DNA of 11,403 bases. Origin: Larix sibirica. Its lineage: Eukaryota > Streptophyta > Pinopsida > Pinales > Pinaceae. Below, piece after piece: positions 7,308 through 11,403 of this stretch. The notes below the pieces were generated by a model, which saw only the letters and a program-made list of their open reading frames with translations, ran no database searches and was not told the DNA's origin. The stretch covers positions 63,085 to 74,487 of the forward strand of contig NWUY0300010804.1 of assembly GCA_004151065.3 (NCBI GenBank), written 5' to 3'. A program made the translations under genes and the position numbers. Position 1 is the stretch's first letter. Every line of letters begins with the position of its first letter.

Positions 7308-7909
7308 TAATTATTTTGATATGGAATCAACGTGAGGAAGTTGCTAGTGCAATAAGAAAATTCAAATCTCAGATGATGGAGGAAAGGTTAAAGTAGGGAC
7401 AACCTGAGAAAAAGAGAATAGCAGCAATAAAGTTGGTCATACATGGTTGTAGCATGCCATTGGAGAATATACTACTGTTTTCCTTAACATATTTGATGTT
7501 ATGTTCGTAGGTTCCACGCAGACATGTGAGGGTACACATGGGAAGTGCAGATTCCAATGAAACTGCTGGCTAAGATGAGAGGATTCATATTGTGTTAGCA
7601 GAAGCACAAGATGGAAGGGGCATGTTTTTTCTACAAAGAAAAGAAACATATCAAAGTGTTGAAGATCGAAATAATGAAGATTCCCAGGAAGGGAAATGGA
7701 CTTGTTTCAAGTTGGATATTTCAGAATTCTTGAAGGATAATAAGTTGTAGATGACCAAAACCCATGAGGAAGCCCAACATTTTGAAGAGGTGGAAAGTCC
7801 GACTAGGTGTGTCGTAACAAAAGGCTGCAACTCCCTTATGAGGTGCAACTCCATTGAATGTTGCAACTCCTTTGGGATTGTGGTGAAAGGCCTCTATTGT
7901 GGGACCTGA
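7289..7909 (+). pseudogene. Unrecognised decayed inner-element frame, middle part
   Basis: The frame stays protein-like for about 207 codons with stops at 7394, 7508, 7571 and 7748. Visible pieces are a charged helix (REEVASAIRKFKSQMMEERL), a hydrophobic piece (IHGCSMPLENILLFSLTYL), and a mixed segment with IHIVLAEAQDGRGMFFLQRK and WTCFKLDISEFLKD, which looks like folded-domain sequence rather than low complexity. It ends with three CNS-containing units from the 18-bp tandem repeat. I cannot name a family. It follows the previous frame with a short overlap (7289-7307), consistent with one original coding sequence broken by frameshifts. Confidence 0.4.
7826..7879. repeat. 18-bp tandem repeat, three units
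   Basis: TGCAACTCC recurs at 7826, 7844 and 7862, exactly 18 bases apart. In the frame there it gives CNS every six residues. The same word appears in both LTRs (for example TTGCAACTCCATGCAAC near 9549), so it may derive from LTR-like sequence. Confidence 0.8.
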
Positions 7910-9116
7910 GCACATTGCAGTTCTTCATCAAGGGTATCCAACAATGGTGTTGTGATCTTTCCATAAGAGCGATTGAGAAGAGGACAATTCAGTTGGTGAA
8001 TTCCTTGAAATTATCCATTGGGATGAAAGCTTATGTGGAAAGTATGAACACCTTCATGGTAAAGATGAACGTGTTGGTGAATAGGAAATAAGTAGGAACT
8101 AGGATGTGTAAAGAAGTTTATGGGATTGGATTGGTAAATGTAGTCCAATGTTACCAGTAGTACAAGCCAATCACTAAGTTTTTGCTTCTGAAGTTTGTAC
8201 ATAATGGAAAATTGTGTGCAAGAAATTTATTGAAAGGAGATATGCCCAAATAATCTCGTCTTCGTGAGAAATATTGTGCAATGGTTGTGCAATTGAGGTC
8301 TAGTGACAGTAAGAAGCAAGCCATGGGACTTTTACTTGATGAGATTAATGGAAGAAATCTCCAAGTTGATTTGAAGAAAATGTACATTGCCATAGTTCAT
8401 GAATACAAACAGATGTTTGAAGCCTTGATGATGGAAGGTTGTGTGGCCGAAGAAGAGCAAGTTGAAGCTTTTGCAAAGGTTATGATTTTGGAAGGATTTC
8501 AAAAACCCAATTTTGTAATTGTTGACTGTTTTGTAAGTACTGCAACGGGATAGAATATTGAAGGTGTGAAGGATATTAAATCCCTGAGGATTGTTGCCAA
8601 GGAATCCATGGGAATGGCGAATGTGCACCTTATTTCCAATAGAGCAGAAAATGTCATGCAAGCAAAGGCTAGACTTGATGATAGGAGTTGTGAAAGAAAT
8701 CTGATTATGAGGAATGACTATAGACCTATTGTAGGATACATAGTGGAATGGAAGGCTACATATTCCATGAGAAGATTGTCTTTGAGGACAAAGTGGGCCT
8801 TATGTTTTGTTGAGGTGGTATCTAACCTACTGGTATGTACATAGGAATTTACAGGTGAAAATGGACAAGTGGAGGCTATTATTTACAAACAACGAAATGA
8901 AGTGTTGAATTCATAAGCACATTGTATTGAGAGGTCTAATTTTGATGTGGAATTGGTGTATAATATTGACACCTTGAGTTGGGACATGTAGAATGAATGC
9001 CTTGAAGATGATGATCCTTATGATATCAACATAGGTGCTACATTCTAGGAGAAGAATGCAAAGAATGAACAACTAGTGCTGTTGATTATATTACAGTGGA
9101 AGGATGGGGAGGTAGT

Positions 9117-9248
9117 ATGCCCTGTTGGGCATGGATTTTTGCAAACAATATACCCTGTTGGGCATGGATGTTCGTTGGTCGTATGCCCTATTGAGGCATG
9201 GATTTTGAAGGTGATAAGCCTTGTTGAGCATGATTTGTTGTAGAATGC
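9117..9248. repeat. 33-bp tandem repeat with hairpin core, four units
   Basis: The core ATGCCCTGTTGGGCAT at 9117-9132 recurs as ATACCCTGTTGGGCAT (9150), ATGCCCTATTGAGGCAT (9183) and AAGCCTTGTTGAGCAT (9216), always 33 bases apart. The first core is a perfect 6-bp stem with a 4-base loop. The period is 11 codons: on the plus strand it reads VCPVGHGFLQT-like units, and on the minus strand SMPNRAYYL-like units. It lies about 120 bases before the 3' LTR. Confidence 0.9.
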
Positions 9249-9270
9249 AAGGTTTGTTAGGTTTGCAGAT

Positions 9271-9308
9271 AGGTTGTGGAAAAAGAGGAAGAAGAAAAGT
9301 GGAGGAGA
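9271..9308 (+). other. Purine-rich tract upstream of the inner 3' LTR (possible PPT)
   Basis: GGAAAAAGAGGAAGAAGAAA lies within a nearly all-purine run. A polypurine tract normally touches the LTR, but this one ends about 56 bases before the start I place at 9365. The bases just before 9365 are not purine-rich. Either the tract moved away by insertion, or it is simply Lys-rich coding text. Confidence 0.4.
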
Positions 9309-9364
9309 TCTTCACAAAATTCTTTGATCAAGATGCTCAAAGTTTTCTTACCAAGGGTGTCTTA

Positions 9365-10272
9365 TGCATGAGCAGCCTTGGCTCGAACGATCCACATCAA
9401 CCAAAAATATTTAGAGCATGAGCAAATCAAGAGTAGGATAAATAAAGTGGCTGCAACTCTATGGTTGTTGAACCAAGTCGTTAGGGCCTTGCTGAAACTT
9501 TGTGATGTAACACCAATGTTGAAACACTTCACGCTGCAACACTAGCATTGCAACTCCATGCAACAAATTTATTCTATAAGTGGCTATTATTCCATGCTAT
9601 AATAGTGTTGTAAGTCGTGCTATAACAATGCTACACTTATTGTTGTAACCCTGCATTGATAGTCCATGCATAACCTGAATATTTCATGCCAAGTGGCAAT
9701 CAACTACAAAGTAAGGGGAAATAAAACTGAAATGACCAGGTAGTTGAATGGTTGTGGATTTCCAGCTTCTAGCAGAGGGGAAAACGAATTTCTGAGAGAG
9801 CATTGTTTAAAAAGAAGAAAGAAGATCTACAAAAGGTTCACTCTGTATCATTTTAGATTGCCTGCAAAGGAAGAGGGGTTCAAAAATTTCAGTGCATTTT
9901 AGATCATCTATAGGAGAGAGGGTGAAAGAGAGGTTCATTATTCGCAAAGAGAATAAAACACAGATGTTGTTGGCTCCAATACAAAGAATAAGAATCGTGG
10001 GGAATTTGACCACCAATGGAAAACTAGAGGAGATTAAGACCCTTTGAAATTGTATATCTTGAAGTAGTTCTGCGATTAATAAAAAGAAGGAAAGGATTCA
10101 TGTCCTGTTATTTTTCTATTGATTGTGTTAAATTACCCTATCCCACATTAATTGAAATCACAATTAATTTCTATAAATAGCATGAAAATGTGTAGTACAC
10201 TATGCACTTTGATACATAGAGCACAGTCTTGTCTAGTTGTTAGATTTTTGTAGGTTTGTCTGATCTGCATCA
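9365..10272 (+). repeat. Inner 3' LTR
   Basis: It begins TGCATGAGCA, ends CTGCATCA, and aligns with 4371-5279 throughout. It shares the TATA box (10172-10179), the GTGTAGTACACT block, and the AAGTAAGGGGAAATAAAA block at 9709-9726 (4719-4736 in the partner). Outer protease sequence resumes directly after it. Confidence 0.88.
10172..10179 (+). promoter_or_regulatory. TATA box, inner 3' LTR
   Basis: TATAAATA is conserved at the equivalent place in the 5' LTR (5181-5188), which supports a promoter role in the intact element. Confidence 0.6.
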
Positions 10273-10277
10273 ACTGA

Positions 10278-10448
10278 CAAATACAAAATTTGAACCTACA
10301 AATCAAATGTTATGCCATATTGCTCCAAGGAGTAGATATGGTGTTAGGAGTATAATGTCTAATGCCATTAGGTACCTATGCCACTAACCTACAAGAACGA
10401 TATATGAAATTCAATTGGAAAGGACATAATTACAAGTTATATGGATTG
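10278..10448 (+). pseudogene. Outer aspartic protease, C-terminal part and linker to RT
   Basis: The frame in phase with 3876-4370 (allowing for a 5-base duplication) gives LQGVDMVLGV at 10323-10352, the hydrophobic strand motif that closes gypsy proteases. An in-frame TAA follows at 10353. From 10362 comes MPLGTYATNLQERYMKFNW and then KGHNYKLYGL, typical of the segment between protease and reverse transcriptase in plant Ty3/gypsy pol. The split motif set, DSGSTHNL before the inner element and GVDMVLGV after it, is the clearest proof of nesting. No RT domain follows. Confidence 0.85.
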
Positions 10449-10664
10449 GGAAGTTTACAAGCATTACAACTCAAGGAGAAGGAATTCCAAAAGAAAAGAG
10501 GTCCATGCACATATCAAGATAAAGGAAGAAATTATTGTAATCATGACCACATATCTAAAATCGTTGCTCCAAGACAAACTCAAAATCAAGATGATATCAT
10601 CCAATATAGCTTTGAGGACAAAGCTCCTTTAAAGAAGGCACCAATGTTATGAAAACAAAAAACC
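10449..10664 (+). pseudogene. Remnant of outer pol 3' end after deletion
   Basis: The frame stays open to 10652 and encodes a Lys/Gln-rich stretch ending FEDKAPLKKAPML. An 'xEDK' motif is common in the tail after the chromodomain of plant chromoviruses, so this may be the end of integrase, but the match is very short. Only about 220 bases separate the protease-RT linker from the polypurine tract, where roughly 3 kb of RT, RNase H and integrase belong. Confidence 0.5.
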
Positions 10665-10675
10665 AAGTGGGAAAA
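10665..10675 (+). other. Polypurine tract of the outer element
   Basis: AAGTGGGAAAA lies directly before TGTAGGGTGTG, the LTR start. Such a tract primes plus-strand DNA synthesis. One T interrupts an otherwise all-purine run. Confidence 0.65.
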
Positions 10676-11019
10676 TGTAGGGTGTGTTATATTCTTTACA
10701 TGTAAATTGATGGTAGAAGTTGATAGTTGAATGCAATTGAAGTCGACAGACAATAGAAGTATGGTTGATGGGCCAACTAGTATAGTCAATTGGTTGTTTA
10801 TCTCGACTGGTTGATGGGGAAGTCGACAAGCACAAAGCGAGAAATGGATTCATTGAACACTTGGATGACGAGAAACTAAATGCGCGGTCAATTGTGGCAG
10901 ACTCAGTCAAATCGATTATAAAATAATAACTGCATTCAGTTAGGAAGTTATGGACCACCATTTATGAGTAGTTAGTGATGACTAACTTAGGTATCGTGAG
11001 ATAGTGTACGTGTTGCACC

Positions 11020-11027
11020 TATAAATA
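11020..11027 (+). promoter_or_regulatory. TATA box in the outer 3' LTR
   Basis: CACCTATAAATATG is a good TATA context about 345 bases into the LTR. If the 5' LTR fragment at 162-392 is the same LTR, this LTR has two TATA boxes (the other would be beyond the window), so only one may be the true promoter. Confidence 0.5.
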
Positions 11028-11250
11028 TGATGTAAGGTAGAAGACTATGTATGGCATGACATGACACAAGAGATGAGATGTACTGTAGTGTACTGTGTTG
11101 GTACTATACAAGAGTAGTGTATTCATGCCTAAGCTGTAGCGATCCTGTAAATTATTGTTGTAAAAGCTGGTTAAGAGTGTTGTTAATAGATGAGTGGTAA
11201 AGCTCATTAGTTTGCTAGTTTTCCTCATTATAGGGGTTTCTAGGGAAATT

Positions 11251-11340
11251 TATGTGTACTATGTGTGATTGTGCTTTGTGCCATTGTTAATTCTATATGT
11301 GTACTCTGTGTGTATGTGTTTTGTGCCATTGTTGATTTTA
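11251..11340. repeat. 45-bp tandem duplication in the outer 3' LTR
   Basis: Two copies start TATGTGTACT at 11251 and 11296 and share TTTGTGCCATTGTT. They differ at a few positions. They are rich in GT. Confidence 0.85.
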
Positions 11341-11403
11341 TTACGAACATAAATAATAAATAATATAAATTAATAATAATTAATCAATAGTAATTAAAAT
11401 TAA

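Larger units (their letters stand above)
7858..9328 (+). pseudogene. Long decayed inner-element frame, possibly PPR-derived
   Basis: About 490 codons in one frame, interrupted by roughly nine stops (including 8089, 8158, 8251, 8551, 8842, 8914, 8989). The part 8281-8550 is uninterrupted and helical: AMGLLLDEINGRNLQVD, MYIAIVHEYKQM, MFEALMMEGCVAEE, VEAFAKVMILEGFQKPNFVI. The phrases 'LLDE-NGRNLxxD' and 'EAFAKMILEGFxPNFVI' are very like pentatricopeptide motif text, with small insertions. Another possible piece is ARLDDRSCERNLIMRNDYRP near 8670-8730. PPR proteins are nuclear-encoded RNA-binding proteins of plastids and mitochondria, so this would be captured host sequence. The frame ends in four 11-residue units (9117-9248). 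It is not recognisable as RT or integrase. The PPR call is tentative. Confidence 0.4.
4371..10272 (+). mobile_element. Inner LTR element nested in the outer protease gene
   Basis: Two ~909-base direct repeats flank 4.1 kb. Both repeats start TGCA and end CATCA, and a PBS follows the left one. The element sits inside the outer protease frame. The frame downstream continues correctly if five bases after the right LTR (10273-10277) are discounted, as expected for a 5-bp target duplication, although the two 5-mers (TGTGC and ACTGA) no longer match well. The interior has no recognisable gag, RT or integrase. It resembles a large non-autonomous element (LARD-like) with unusual decayed reading frames. 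The LTRs are clearly diverged, so insertion is old. Confidence 0.85.
162..11403 (+). mobile_element. Outer degenerate Ty3/gypsy LTR retrotransposon, interrupted by a nested element
   Basis: The parts occur in canonical order on the plus strand: an LTR end with TATA box, a PBS at 394-406, a leader, gag with Retrotrans_gag-like text and zinc knuckles of the plant gypsy WSPxHKC type, an aspartic protease with DSGSTHNL, a polypurine tract at 10665-10675, and an LTR start TGTAGGG at 10676. The inner element splits the protease at 4370/10273. RT, RNase H and integrase are absent. Gag contains stops and at least four frameshifts, so the copy is dead. The left part of the 5' LTR is missing because of the N at 161, and the window ends inside the 3' LTR. 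Assigning the two LTR fragments to one element is inference. Confidence 0.75.
10676..11403 (+). repeat. Outer 3' LTR, truncated by the window end
   Basis: It begins TGTAGGGTGTG right after the polypurine tract and continues to the end of the window. It holds short U3 repeats (GGTTGATGGG near 10763 and 10810, and GTCGAC), a TATA box, a 45-bp tandem duplication and an AT-rich end that resembles 162-230. The rest of the LTR should lie beyond 11403. No gene is seen. Confidence 0.65.

Noticed and set aside
6854-7330. Minus-strand 158-residue open frame, the longest uninterrupted one
   Set aside because: It is hydrophobic and Cys/Ser/Ile-rich with no motif, and it mirrors a plus-strand frame that looks more protein-like.
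9091-9315. Minus-strand open frame with 11-residue MPNRAY repeats as a gene
   Set aside because: Its repeat pattern is forced by the 33-bp DNA period, and there is no start context or flanking coding text on that strand. It was kept only as a repeat.
1-11403. tRNA, rRNA or other structural RNA genes
   Set aside because: No cloverleaf, conserved T-loop text or rRNA segments were seen. The only tRNA-related sequences are the two primer binding sites.

Overview
The window looks like repeat-rich plant nuclear DNA. It is AT-rich and holds microsatellites, assembly Ns and decayed LTR retrotransposons that use a Met-initiator-type primer binding site. No intact host gene, RNA gene, CRISPR array or bacterial-style gene is visible. 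The strong decay of both elements would suit a large, slowly purged genome such as a gymnosperm, but that is inference and the species cannot be read from the sequence.

The layout is best read as one old Ty3/gypsy-type element (outer element, about 162 to beyond 11403) interrupted by a second LTR element (inner element, 4371-10272). Outer parts in order: the end of a 5' LTR (162-392), a PBS (394-406), a pyrimidine-rich leader (407-866), a foldback rearrangement that carries a second, inverted copy of leader and gag start (about 864-1836), the gag N-terminal coiled coil (1724-1938), a non-gag stretch with a ~20-bp-period minisatellite (2202-2510), gag core (3133-3720), two zinc knuckles (3721-3896) and the start of the aspartic protease (3897-4370). 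The protease resumes in the same frame right after the inner element (10278-10448). A short tail, a polypurine tract (10665-10675) and a 3' LTR (10676 to the window end) follow. Reverse transcriptase, RNase H and integrase of the outer element are missing.

The inner element is about 5.9 kb with ~909-bp LTRs (4371-5279 and 9365-10272), TATA boxes, and a PBS at 5282-5294. Its 4.1-kb interior shows no recognisable gag or pol. It instead holds a chain of decayed plus-strand reading frames (5782-6966, 6831-7307, 7289-7909, 7858-9328), with in-frame tandem repeats of 18 bp and 33 bp. Some stretches look like pentatricopeptide (PPR) repeats, which raises the possibility of a non-autonomous element carrying captured host gene sequence. 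This is the most unusual part of the window, but the homology is tentative.

Two assembly cautions apply. A single N at 161 sits exactly where bases 1-160 stop being a near-perfect copy of 2202-2361, and two Ns lie in the protease region (4195-4196). Nothing here appears able to make a functional protein: every frame has stops or frameshifts.
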